Below are positions 17,947 to 25,895 of a stretch of DNA of 34,387 bases, piece by piece (positions within the stretch are counted from its first letter, which is position 1; the number at the start of each line of letters is the position of its first letter). The stretch is taken from contig NZ_BSOW01000058.1 in assembly GCF_030160715.1 (NCBI RefSeq), forward strand, positions 1 to 34,387, written 5' to 3'. The translations under genes were made by a program, and so were the position numbers. The DNA comes from Bradyrhizobium iriomotense. GTDB taxonomy: Bacteria > Pseudomonadota > Alphaproteobacteria > Rhizobiales > Xanthobacteraceae. The notes under the pieces were generated by a model. It made no database searches. It saw only the letters and a list, made by a program, of their open reading frames with translations, and was not told the origin of the DNA.

Positions 17947-18660
17947 ATGAGCGAACAATTCTCGTCCGAAACCGCCTTGGTGTTGTTCTCCGGCGGCCAG
18001 GATTCCACCACCTGCCTTGCCTGGGCACTGAGCCGCTTTGCGCGCGTGGAGATGCTCGGCTTCGAATATGGCCAGCGCCATGCCATCGAGCTCGCCTGCC
18101 GCGAGCGGCTCGTCGACGGCCTCAGGCGCTTGCGTCCCGATTGGGCGGCGAGGTTAGGGGAGAGCCACACGCTCTCGATCCCGACGCTGGCCGCGGTGTC
18201 CGAGACGGCGCTGACGCGCGACGTCGCGATCGCGATGGGCGCCGACGGCCTGCCCAACACGTTCGTGCCCGGCCGCAACCTGGTGTTCCTGACCTTCGCC
18301 GCCGCGCTCGCGTACCGGCGCGGCATCACGCATATCGTCGGCGGCATGTGTGAAACCGACTATTCCGGCTATCCCGACTGCCGGGACGAGACGATCCGCG
18401 CGATGCAGAGCGCACTCTCGCTCGGCATGGCGCGTAAATTCGCGCTGCATACGCCGTTGATGTGGATCGACAAGGCCGCGACATGGCAGCTCGCGCATGA
18501 GCTGGGCGGCGACGGTCTCGTCGACCTCATCCGCGCGCAATCCCACACCTGCTATCTCGGCGAACGCGGCGCGCAGCATGACTGGGGCTACGGCTGCGGC
18601 GAGTGCCCCGCGTGCAGCCTGCGGGCGAAGGGTTGGGCGGAGTACGTGGCGCGACGGTAG
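17947..18660 (+). CDS. queC: 7-cyano-7-deazaguanine synthase QueC
   Basis: A 237-residue enzyme converting 7-carboxy-7-deazaguanine to preQ0 in queuosine synthesis, using ATP and ammonia. The PP-loop is VLFSGGQDSTTCLAW at the N-terminus. RNLVFLTFAAALAYRRG follows, then GMCETDYSGYPDCRDE. The C-terminal zinc site uses Cys residues of SHTCYLG and GCGECPACSLRAKG. It starts at ATG 17947, with no strong ribosome site visible just upstream. It stands alone, without queDEF neighbours in the window. A double-hairpin repeat follows the stop and may act as its terminator. Confidence 0.97.
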   Translation: MSEQFSSETALVLFSGGQDSTTCLAWALSRFARVEMLGFEYGQRHAIELACRERLVDGLRRLRPDWAARLGESHTLSIPTLAAVSETALTRDVAIAMGADGLPNTFVPGRNLVFLTFAAALAYRRGITHIVGGMCETDYSGYPDCRDETIRAMQSALSLGMARKFALHTPLMWIDKAATWQLAHELGGDGLVDLIRAQSHTCYLGERGAQHDWGYGCGECPACSLRAKGWAEYVARR

Positions 18661-18673
18661 CGCCACAAACTCA

Positions 18674-18775
18674 GCGTCATCCCCCGCGAAAGCGGGGGAT
18701 CCAGTATTCCAGAGACTGTTCTTGAGCCGAGAGGCCGCGGCGTACTGGACTCCCCGCCTTCGCGGGGAGTGACAG
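18674..18775. repeat. Composite palindromic repeat after queC
   Basis: Two GC-rich hairpins, CCCCCGC-GAAA-GCGGGGG (18681-18698) and TCCCCGC-CTTC-GCGGGGA (18751-18768), are nested in a larger inverted layout. GTCAT...CCAGTA on the left mirrors TACTGGA...GTGAC on the right. About 100 bases long, it has the typical look of a mobile intergenic repeat of Bradyrhizobiaceae. It sits between the queC stop and the end of the nitrile hydratase operon and probably ends transcription from both sides. Confidence 0.65.
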
Positions 18776-18818
18776 TGTTGGTTGGGATGTAAGCGTGGCT
18801 CTTCCACGCAGCGACGGG

Positions 18819-19196
18819 CTACCGCGCAAAATCCTCAGCCTGCAGCACGATCGGCTGGCCGTGCGGGGTGCGGTCGGCGGCGTGGTCCCAGGCGTCGCGG
18901 TAGCGGTGCAGCGTCTCCGTGGAGGTGACTCCCTTGGTGGCGACGAGGCTCTCCAGCGTGGCGAGCCAGTGCAGATAGTAGGTCTCGCCGGTGTCGGGGT
19001 CGCCCGCGGCTTGCGCGCGCTTGATCTCCTCGGCGAGCGCGGCAGCCCATTCCGTCCAGGTGAAGACGCCGCGCTCGTGCAGCGTCAGCGCCATGGCGAA
19101 GGCCTGCGCCTCCCAGGGCGCGCGGAACACCGGGCCGTCGTCATCGCGGGGAATGCTCGGAACGGCCGCGGTCGCCTTCGCAGCAGCGGCGCTCAT
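18819..19196 (-). CDS. Nitrile hydratase accessory (activator) protein
   Basis: A 125-residue protein related to the N-terminal part of the nitrile hydratase beta subunit: FRAPWEAQAFAMALTLHERG aligns with the HADWEARVLAM region of beta, and TYYLHWLATLESLVATKGV with SYYQKWFLGLEEMLLDKGY. Such proteins assist maturation, in cobalt enzymes by helping deliver the metal-loaded, cysteine-modified alpha subunit. It is the last gene of the operon; its ATG overlaps the beta stop codon by one base (TAATG at 19198-19194). A GCGTGG/CCACGC hairpin (18793-18809) lies just beyond the end. Confidence 0.9.
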   Translation of the reverse strand: MSAAAAKATAAVPSIPRDDDGPVFRAPWEAQAFAMALTLHERGVFTWTEWAAALAEEIKRAQAAGDPDTGETYYLHWLATLESLVATKGVTSTETLHRYRDAWDHAADRTPHGQPIVLQAEDFAR

Positions 19197-19855
19197 TACG
19201 CAGGGTCCAGATAGGGCTCGAAGGCGTCGATGGAAATCTTCGACGTCGGATCACCATCCGCGCCCCAGAGATCCCGCCCTTCGAATACCACCGTGTAGAG
19301 CCACTGCGGATTCTCGCCCAATTCCATCGCAGCCGAATCCGGAAACACCTGGCAGCCATGGTTGCGCTCGACGACACCGACATGGCCGCGCACATAGCGC
19401 GGCAGCCGCGTATGCGTCGTCGGATGGATGTTCTTCGCGCGCACGCGATCGCCGATGTTGAAGCGGGCCGGCGCCGGAGCAGGGCGGGCGAACTTGCCAC
19501 GCACCATGATCCGCTCGAGATCGCCAAGCTCGAACTTGCCGTTCCTGAGCGGCTTCGCCGGCGTCACCGCATGGCCGGCCGCGACGTCCTCCTTGGCGAT
19601 ATAGCCCTTGTCGAGCAGCATTTCCTCGAGCCCAAGAAACCATTTCTGGTAATAGGAGCTCGAGAGATAGACGTGCGGCGCCAGGGTTTCGCGATAAAAG
19701 CGCGAGGTGTCGATGTTGAAGGCGCCGGCGCCGCCCATCGCGCGCACCATGGCCAGGACGCGGGCTTCCCAGTCCGCGTGGAACGTCGGCTCGTTCGGCT
19801 CGGGCTCGACCTTGCCGAACCCATCCATGCCGCCCATGTCGTGCACGCCGTTCAT
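19196..19855 (-). CDS. nthB: Nitrile hydratase beta subunit
   Basis: A 219-residue subunit of the nitrile-to-amide enzyme. The start MNGVHDMGGMDGFG is diagnostic for the family. YYQKWFLGLEEMLLDKG follows, and the C-terminal SH3-like barrel contains GDRVRAKN, LPRYVRGHVG and WLYTVVFEGRDLWG. ATG 19855 overlaps the alpha stop (ATGA), showing translational coupling. The frame is open upstream to 20146, but that part is the shadow of the alpha gene. The length is normal for the family. Confidence 0.96.
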   Translation of the reverse strand: MNGVHDMGGMDGFGKVEPEPNEPTFHADWEARVLAMVRAMGGAGAFNIDTSRFYRETLAPHVYLSSSYYQKWFLGLEEMLLDKGYIAKEDVAAGHAVTPAKPLRNGKFELGDLERIMVRGKFARPAPAPARFNIGDRVRAKNIHPTTHTRLPRYVRGHVGVVERNHGCQVFPDSAAMELGENPQWLYTVVFEGRDLWGADGDPTSKISIDAFEPYLDPA

Positions 19856-20481
19856 GATGGCGCTTCCGGCGTCTTTGCAAATCCGGTGCCGATCATGGAA
19901 TCGCGCGTCACGAGCTCGGCGAGCTGCGCCTCGCTCCAGCCTTCCGTGCCCTCGGGCCGCATCGGCAGCACCAGGAAGCGCGTTTCGGCAGTCGAGTCCC
20001 ACACCCTGATTTCCGTGTCCTTCGGCACCGTCACGCCGAAATCGGCGAGCACCCCGCGCGGGTCCTTCACCGCGCGCGAGCGATAGGGCGCGGCCTTGTA
20101 CCAGACCGGCGGCAGCCCCAGCATTTCCCAGGGGTAACAGGAGCACAGCGTACAGACGACCATGTTGTGGCGCTCAGGCGTGTTCTCGACCACGACGAGA
20201 TGATCGCCGACGCGGCTGACATGGCCGAGGGTGCCGATCGCCTTGCTGCCGTCCTCCAGCAGAGCCTCTTTGAAGGTGGGATCGGTCCAGGCCTTGGCGA
20301 CGACGCGCGCGCCATGATGCAGGCCGATCCTGGTCTCGAAAGCCTGGATGATTGCGTCCAACGCGGCCGGATCGACGTAGCCTTTTTCGGTCAAGATGCT
20401 CTCGAGCGCGCGCACGCGCAGCTCGGTCTCCGAGAGTTCCGAATGGTCGTGGTGATGATGGTGGTCGTGATCGCTGCTCAT
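19852..20481 (-). CDS. nthA: Nitrile hydratase alpha subunit, cobalt type, with His-rich N-terminus
   Basis: A 209-residue catalytic subunit. The metal site is VCTLCSCYPW: Cys110, Cys113, Ser114 and Cys115 form the claw setting. Thr rather than Ser at the second position (CTLCSC) marks the cobalt class; the iron class has CSLCSC. In active enzymes the last two cysteines are oxidised to sulfinic and sulfenic acids. The first 15 residues hold an unusual Asp/His run (eight His in MSSDHDHHHHHDHSE), likely a metal-binding extension. ATG 20481 is chosen because the family fold starts shortly after. There is no ribosome site immediately upstream. The neighbouring divergent gene is a DASS-family transporter. 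Confidence 0.96.
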   Translation of the reverse strand: MSSDHDHHHHHDHSELSETELRVRALESILTEKGYVDPAALDAIIQAFETRIGLHHGARVVAKAWTDPTFKEALLEDGSKAIGTLGHVSRVGDHLVVVENTPERHNMVVCTLCSCYPWEMLGLPPVWYKAAPYRSRAVKDPRGVLADFGVTVPKDTEIRVWDSTAETRFLVLPMRPEGTEGWSEAQLAELVTRDSMIGTGFAKTPEAPS

Positions 20482-20489
20482 GCGGGGCA

Positions 20490-20518
20490 AGATAGGCGCA
20501 TCCGTCCTTGGCTGTCGA
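20490..20518 (-). promoter_or_regulatory. Candidate promoter of the nitrile hydratase operon
   Basis: Read on the minus strand: TCGACA (20518-20513), 17 bases, then CTATCT (20495-20490), close to the alphaproteobacterial TTGACA-17-CTATAT pattern. Transcription would begin about 1-3 bases before ATG 20481, making the alpha message leaderless. This fits the absence of a ribosome site. It rests on motif matching only. Confidence 0.3.
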
Positions 20519-20696
20519 GGCCCCGGGACGTCGGCGTGGCGCCACGTGTTCGTGACGTCCCTTGTGCGCGAGCCTCGCAACAGCCATTGATCACGGCGCG
20601 GACTGTCCGTATACGGCCCGGGGGACGGCCGAGACTTGGTCAACGAGCCGGCAAAAGGTCAACAGAAATACCAAGGGAATTGAGGGGGGAGGGCCC

Positions 20697-22175
20697 ATGA
20701 CCACTAGCTCGCAGGCTCCGGAGACGAAGGGATTTCGCTGGAAGCTGTTCGCCCCGCTCGTGGTGTGGCTTGCGATCTATCTGTGGCCGGTGCCCGCAGG
20801 CCTCAACGTCAATCAATGGCACTATTTCGCGGTGTTCGCCGCCGTCATCACCGGTCTCATTCTGGAATCGATGCCGGTCGGCGCCGTCGGCCTGATCGGG
20901 CTGACGGTCGCCGGCATCGGTGGCTACATCGACCCCGATCCGACCAAATCGCTGCGCTGGATGCTGGCGGGCTTTGCCGAGAGCACGGTGTGGCTGATCG
21001 TCGGCGCCTTCGTGTTCTCGATCGGCTATCGCAAGAGCCAGCTTGGCCGGCGCATCGCGCTCGTGCTGGTACGCAGCCTCGGGCGCAACACGCTCGGCCT
21101 CGGCTATGCGGTCGCGATGTCGGATTTCTTGCTGGCGCCCGCGACCCCCTCGAACACGGCGCGCAGCGGCGGCATCGTCTATCCCATCATCAGCAACATC
21201 CCGCGCATCTACGGCTCCGAGCCCGGACCGACCGCGGGGAAGATCGGCACCTATGTGATGTGGACCGCGTTCGCCGCGACCGCCGTCACCAGCTCGCTGT
21301 TCTTCACCGCACTTGCGCCCAATGCGGCCGCGCTCGCCATTGCCAAGAAGACCGCAGGGGTCGACGTGAGCTGGGCGCAGTGGTTCATCGGCTTTGCCCC
21401 GCTCGGCATCCTCCTGATGCTGCTGGTGCCGCTTCTGGGCTATGTGATCTGCCGTCCCGAGGTGAAACGGAGCCCCGAGATCTCCGAATGGGCCGGCAGG
21501 GAGCTGGCGACGATGGGGCCGATGTCGCGCCACGAATGGATCATGCTGGCCTTGATCGTGCTCGCGATGTTCCTGTGGATCACGGGCTCGACGCCTGACA
21601 TCAGCCTGCCCATCCTCGGCTCGAACTTCATCAACGCCACCACCGTCGTGTTCATCGTGATCTCCTTGATGCTGATCACCGGCATCGTCGAGTTCAACGA
21701 CATCGTCAGCGAGAAGAGCGCCTGGGAGGTGTTCTTCTATTTCACCTCGCTCTTGACGCTGGCCTCGGGCCTGAACGAGATCGGCTTCATCAAATGGTTT
21801 GCGAACGAATACGCAAAACCGCTCGCCGGGCTGTCGCCGTCGACGGCGATGATCATGCTGGTCGCGTTGTTCTTCTGGATCCACTATTTCTTCTCCAGCA
21901 TCACCTCGCACGCGGCGGCCGTGTTGCCCGTGGTGCTGGCGGTCGGCTCCGGCATCGCCGGCCTTCCGGTCACGACGCTCGCGATGCTCTGCATGTATTC
22001 GCTGGGCCTGATGGGCGTGATTTCGCCTTACGCCACGGGGCCTGCGCCGATGTATTTCGGCAGCGGCTATATCGGCAAAGGCCAGTTCTGGAGCTTCGGC
22101 CTGATCTTCGGGCTGCTCTATTTTGCCGGATTGCTCGTGATCGTGCTGCCGTGGTTGCAGCTCCGCGGAGGCTAG
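20697..22175 (+). CDS. DASS (SLC13)-family anion transporter, dicarboxylate type
   Basis: A 492-residue integral membrane protein with about 12 hydrophobic spans and the divalent-anion:Na+ symporter fold. The two pseudo-repeat hairpin motifs are visible: PSNTARSGG (about residue 150) and SSITSHAAAVLPV (about 400). The overall likeness is to the CitT/TtdT/plastid 2-oxoglutarate-malate translocator branch, for example RRIALVLVRSLGRNTLGLGYA and ISPYATGPAPMYFGSGYI. The true substrate (malate, 2-oxoglutarate, citrate or tartrate) cannot be read from sequence. ATG 20697 has a purine-rich GAGGGGGGA ribosome site. Divergent from nitrile hydratase, so the two share an intergenic control region. Confidence 0.9.
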   Translation: MTTSSQAPETKGFRWKLFAPLVVWLAIYLWPVPAGLNVNQWHYFAVFAAVITGLILESMPVGAVGLIGLTVAGIGGYIDPDPTKSLRWMLAGFAESTVWLIVGAFVFSIGYRKSQLGRRIALVLVRSLGRNTLGLGYAVAMSDFLLAPATPSNTARSGGIVYPIISNIPRIYGSEPGPTAGKIGTYVMWTAFAATAVTSSLFFTALAPNAAALAIAKKTAGVDVSWAQWFIGFAPLGILLMLLVPLLGYVICRPEVKRSPEISEWAGRELATMGPMSRHEWIMLALIVLAMFLWITGSTPDISLPILGSNFINATTVVFIVISLMLITGIVEFNDIVSEKSAWEVFFYFTSLLTLASGLNEIGFIKWFANEYAKPLAGLSPSTAMIMLVALFFWIHYFFSSITSHAAAVLPVVLAVGSGIAGLPVTTLAMLCMYSLGLMGVISPYATGPAPMYFGSGYIGKGQFWSFGLIFGLLYFAGLLVIVLPWLQLRGG

Positions 22176-22396
22176 ACCGCGACGCGGGGCGAATTTTCTC
22201 TTACCGCGCTGAATAGGGAAAGCTTTGTCTAGCCCCGCCTGAATATCCGCGATTGCAAGACACACCGGATCGGGCGATTGTGCGTGCTGCAATGCAGCGC
22301 GCCGTCCGGCAATCCCCATCGCCTGACGCCTTTCCGTGGCTGCCACCTCGCTTGGCCGCTTGCGCCGGCGATGTCTTGCGAATGAGAGTTTCTCCA

Positions 22397-23518
22397 ATGA
22401 ATGCACACCAAGCGCTCGCGGTCGGGGAACCGATCGGGGCACAGGCCGCAACTTCGCCGGGCGATGCGCCCGACGCCATGGTCCGGTTCGAAGGCATCTC
22501 GAAGGTCTATCCGGCCTATCGCGACAAGCCCGGCGTCCATGCCTTGCAAGGACTCGACTTAGCGATTGCGCGCGGATCGATCACCGGCGTGATCGGCCGC
22601 TCCGGCGCGGGCAAGTCGAGCCTGGTGCGCCTGATCAACGGGTTGGAGAAGCCGACCACCGGCCGCGTCGTGGTCGACGGCCGCGATATCTCGGCGCTTG
22701 CCGGCCGCAACTTACGGCTCGCACAGCGCTCGATCGGGATGATCTTCCAGCACTTCAATCTCCTGTCCTCGCGCACCGCCGCCGACAACATCGCCCTGCC
22801 GCTGGAAATCGCCGGCTGGCCGAAAGCCGAGATCAGGGCGCGCGTCGCCGAGCTGCTCGCGCTCGTCGGAATCGCGGACAAGGCCGACCGTTATCCCTCG
22901 GAGCTCTCCGGCGGACAGAAGCAACGTGTCGGCATTGCGCGGGCGCTTGCAACGCGCCCCAACGTGCTGCTGTCGGACGAGGCGACCTCGGCGCTCGATC
23001 CGCAGACCACGCGCGCGATCCTCGACCTGCTCGCGAGCATCAATCGCGAGCTTGGCGTGACCATCGTGCTGATCACGCATGAGATGTCCGTGGTGCGTCA
23101 GCTCGCGAAGGAGGTGGTCGTGATCGATGCCGGCCGCATCGTCGAGCGCGGCCACGTCGCCGACATCTTCACCAATCCCCAGCATCCCATCACGCAATCC
23201 TTCATCGCCGAGGTCGTCGGCGACAGCCTGCCGGTGTCGCTGGCCTCGCGCCTCAGGGCGCAGCCGGTTGCGGGCGGGCAGGCCGTGATCCGCGTCCAGG
23301 TGCGCGGCACGGGTGCGGGCGACACGCTCGTGGCGCGGCTCGCGCGCGAGGTCGGTATCGACGTGGCGCTGCTCGCCGCGCGCATCGACGAGGTCGGAGG
23401 CCAGCATGTCGGCTCGCTGACGATCGGGATTCCCGGCGGGGAGGGCGCGGCACAGCAGGTGCTCACCTGGCTCGCGCAACACCAATTCGCTTCGGAGCGT
23501 CTCGGCCATGTCGCCTGA
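22397..23518 (+). CDS. metN: Methionine ABC importer ATP-binding protein MetN
   Basis: A 373-residue ATPase of the D/L-methionine importer. Walker A is GRSGAGKSS, the signature is LSGGQKQR, and Walker B is VLLSDEATSALD; ITHEMSVVRQL carries the switch histidine. The C-terminal about 80 residues form the NIL domain, where bound methionine inhibits transport. The frame is open upstream. ATG 22397 (MNAHQALAVGE) is preferred because a GAGAG ribosome site lies about 8 bases ahead; ATG 22382 is an alternative. About 30 residues precede the ABC fold. It overlaps metI by 11 bases. Confidence 0.95.
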   Translation: MNAHQALAVGEPIGAQAATSPGDAPDAMVRFEGISKVYPAYRDKPGVHALQGLDLAIARGSITGVIGRSGAGKSSLVRLINGLEKPTTGRVVVDGRDISALAGRNLRLAQRSIGMIFQHFNLLSSRTAADNIALPLEIAGWPKAEIRARVAELLALVGIADKADRYPSELSGGQKQRVGIARALATRPNVLLSDEATSALDPQTTRAILDLLASINRELGVTIVLITHEMSVVRQLAKEVVVIDAGRIVERGHVADIFTNPQHPITQSFIAEVVGDSLPVSLASRLRAQPVAGGQAVIRVQVRGTGAGDTLVARLAREVGIDVALLAARIDEVGGQHVGSLTIGIPGGEGAAQQVLTWLAQHQFASERLGHVA

Positions 23519-24173
23519 AATGATCAATCTCATCGTCCAGGCAACCGGCGAAAGCCTGTTCATGGTCTCGGTGGCTGCGCTGCTCGGCACCGTCTTCGGC
23601 CTGCCGATCGGCGTATTCCTGGCAACCAGCCGCAAAGACGAGCTGTTCGCCGCGCCCGCGGTCAACGCCGTGCTCGGCATGGTCGTCAACGCGACGCGCT
23701 CGACGCCCTTCATCATCCTGGTGGTGGCGATCATTCCGTTCACGCGGCTGATCGCGGGCACGTCGATCGGCTCGACGGCGGCGATCGTGCCGCTGACGAT
23801 TGCCTCGACGCCATTCATCGCGCGGCTCGTCGAAGCCGCGATCCGCGAGGTCGATGCCGGCCTGATCGAGACCGCATCCTCGTTCGGCGCCTCGCCGCTC
23901 CAGATCGTGCTCAAGGTGCTGATCCCCGAGGCGCTGCCCGGCCTCGTCCTCGCTCTCACGCTCGCGGTCGTCAGCCTGCTCGGCTACTCCGCGATGGTCG
24001 GTGCGGTCGGCGGAGGCGGGCTCGGCGATCTCGGCATCCGCTACGGCTATCAGCGCTTCATGCCGGAGATGATGCTCGCCGTCGTGGTCGTCCTGATCGC
24101 GCTGGTACAGGCGGTCCAGTCCGCCGGCGACTATCTGGCGCGGCGGGTCAACCGAAGGCTGCGGCATCGCTGA
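23508..24173 (+). CDS. metI: Methionine ABC importer permease MetI
   Basis: A 221-residue permease with five membrane spans, beginning MSPEMINLIVQATGESLFMV. It has the coupling segment EAASSFGASPLQIVLKVLIPEALPG-type loop that contacts MetN, and the family-typical GYSAMVGAVGGGGLGDLGIRYGY. It starts inside the end of metN (11-base overlap), so the two are translationally coupled. A metQ substrate-binding gene normally follows, but the next gene is a HAD phosphatase; the binding protein must be encoded elsewhere. Confidence 0.95.
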   Translation: MSPEMINLIVQATGESLFMVSVAALLGTVFGLPIGVFLATSRKDELFAAPAVNAVLGMVVNATRSTPFIILVVAIIPFTRLIAGTSIGSTAAIVPLTIASTPFIARLVEAAIREVDAGLIETASSFGASPLQIVLKVLIPEALPGLVLALTLAVVSLLGYSAMVGAVGGGGLGDLGIRYGYQRFMPEMMLAVVVVLIALVQAVQSAGDYLARRVNRRLRHR

Positions 24174-24268
24174 CGCCGAAAGGAACAAGCTGTTGTCTTG
24201 ATCGTATGCTTCCATGCCATGGCGAGGCGAGGGTGCCTCGGCCCGCGGCACAGTAAAGGAGAGCTTGC

Positions 24269-24943
24269 ATGCGCATCGAACCGGTCTTCCTGTTTGACCT
24301 CGACGGCACGCTGGTCGACAGCGTCTATCAGCATGTGCTGGCCTGGAAGCACGCGCTCGATGCGGAGGGCATCGAGCTTTCGGTCTGGCGCATCCATCGC
24401 AAGATCGGCATGAGCGGCGGTCTCTTCACCAACCAGCTCCTGCGCGAGATCGGCGTCGAGATCAGCGAGGAGCGCATCGACCGGCTGCGCCGCGCGCACG
24501 CGGCGTCCTACCAGCAGCAGGCGGGCCAGATCCGCCCGCTGCCGGGCGCGCGTGAATTGCTGCAATGGCTGTCGGGGGCGAAAATTCCGTGGGCGATCGC
24601 CACCAGCGGCCGGATGGAGACCGCGGCCGTGAACCTCGCCTCGCTTGGTGTCGATCCCGCTACGACGCCCGTGGTGACGCGCGACCAGGTCAAATACGCA
24701 AAGCCCGATCCCGACCTGTTTCTCGCCGCAGCCGCGCGGCTGAACGCGCCGATCGAGACGGCCGTCGTGGTCGGCGACAGCGTCTGGGACATGATGGCCG
24801 CCGTCCGCTGCCGCGCGCTTGGCGTCGGCCTGTTGAGCGGCGGCTACGGGCCGGACGAGCTGCGCCAATCCGGCGCCTTCCGCGTCTATGACGATCCCGC
24901 CGACATGCTGCGCCGGATCGATGAGGTCGGCGGCCGACGCTAA
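24269..24943 (+). CDS. HAD-superfamily phosphatase (phosphoglycolate-phosphatase-like)
   Basis: A 224-residue hydrolase with all four HAD motifs. Motif I is FDLDGTLVDS (nucleophile Asp10, acid/base Asp12). Motif II is Thr/Ser in WAIATSGR. The motif III lysine is in KYAKPDPDLF. Motif IV acids are in VVVGDSVWDMMAA. The helical C1 cap after motif I (about residues 18-85) points to the beta-phosphoglucomutase/phosphoglycolate phosphatase branch. ATG 24269 follows an AAGGAGAG ribosome site. The substrate is unknown. It may be transcribed with metNI (95-base gap). Confidence 0.9.
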   Translation: MRIEPVFLFDLDGTLVDSVYQHVLAWKHALDAEGIELSVWRIHRKIGMSGGLFTNQLLREIGVEISEERIDRLRRAHAASYQQQAGQIRPLPGARELLQWLSGAKIPWAIATSGRMETAAVNLASLGVDPATTPVVTRDQVKYAKPDPDLFLAAAARLNAPIETAVVVGDSVWDMMAAVRCRALGVGLLSGGYGPDELRQSGAFRVYDDPADMLRRIDEVGGRR

Positions 24944-25038
24944 TGCCGGCACGAGGAGAGGGCGCCCGCATCGGAATGAACCTTCTCGCGGAATACGGGC
25001 ACAAAGACTGGAGATCGCTCTTACCGCTGCGGATCCCA

Positions 25039-25866
25039 ATGAAATGGCTTGGCTTGCTCTGCCTGCTCGTGTTCGCCACGAACGCGAGCGCCGCCTCGCC
25101 GGAGCAGCGCTACCTCGACCTGCGCGATCGCTACATCGCAAAATTCACCAAGGCTCCCGAGAACGACGAGACCTACAAGCAGCACGATGCTGCGCTCAAG
25201 GAGCTGACAGCGGTGTTGCGCAGTCTGATCGGGCCGATCACCATCAAGGGGCTGCCCGCGGACGCAGAGTCCAACGTCGACACGCTGTACAAAGGCGACT
25301 CGGGCTTCGGTCATCTCGACGGGCTCGTTTTCAGATCCAAAGGCGACAGGACCGACGTCGTGGTGACGACCACTGCGCTGCTCAAGCACTGGCTTGGCGA
25401 GCACCGCGAGGACGGCATGCCGCAGGACAACGGCGCCGCGTTCAAGTCGGACCGCTTCTACTACGCTGCGATCCAGGACGCCGCCTTCGGCAAATATGCG
25501 GAGCTGCCGATCACCAAGCCTGCATCGGCGCGCGTCGCGGTCGCCGTGCTGGGTTTGCGCGGTAATGGTGAGATCAAGGGACCGCCGAGCGAGATCGACG
25601 TGGTCGCGATCCAGGGCGACAAGGTCTTTTTCGTCGCCGTGCGCGATGCCGTGAAGACGGCCGAGATCCCGGCCTGCGAGCAGGTCTGGAAGCAGATGAT
25701 GGCAAAGCCCATCAACAAGAAGGACCCGCGCGGCGACATGGCCCGCGAGGACAAGGCGATGGACGCCTTCACACGGTGCTTCGCCAGGGCGGCACCGAAC
25801 CAGAGCTGGTTCGCAACCGCCGTCAAGAAGGCGCAGAGCGAGCTCGACCTGCTTCCGCTGCGGTAG
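25039..25866 (+). CDS. Secreted protein of unknown function (275 aa)
   Basis: ATG 25039 opens a clear signal peptide (MKWLGLLCLLVFATNASA), so the product is exported to the periplasm. The mature part begins ASPEQRYLDLRDRYIAKF and has mixed helix/strand composition, with two cysteines late in the sequence (IPACEQVWKQMM and TRCFARAAPNQSWF), possibly a disulfide. I recognise no domain. The frame is open upstream to 24943, but that part lacks protein character. The last 47 or so residues reappear in a remnant at 27299-27462. Convergent with the SGNH hydrolase gene (29 bases apart). Confidence 0.85.
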   Translation: MKWLGLLCLLVFATNASAASPEQRYLDLRDRYIAKFTKAPENDETYKQHDAALKELTAVLRSLIGPITIKGLPADAESNVDTLYKGDSGFGHLDGLVFRSKGDRTDVVVTTTALLKHWLGEHREDGMPQDNGAAFKSDRFYYAAIQDAAFGKYAELPITKPASARVAVAVLGLRGNGEIKGPPSEIDVVAIQGDKVFFVAVRDAVKTAEIPACEQVWKQMMAKPINKKDPRGDMAREDKAMDAFTRCFARAAPNQSWFATAVKKAQSELDLLPLR

Positions 25867-25895
25867 TCTTTCTGCAGGACGTGTTGCCGCCAGCT

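Noticed and set aside
22176..22396. Possible SAM riboswitch before metN
   Set aside because: I could not find the conserved core of any SAM class in these bases; only short GC-rich dyads are present.
20640..22451. A 603-residue open frame opposite the DASS transporter
   Set aside because: Arg/His/Gln-rich antisense translation with no domain; the plus-strand transporter is clearly the coding strand.
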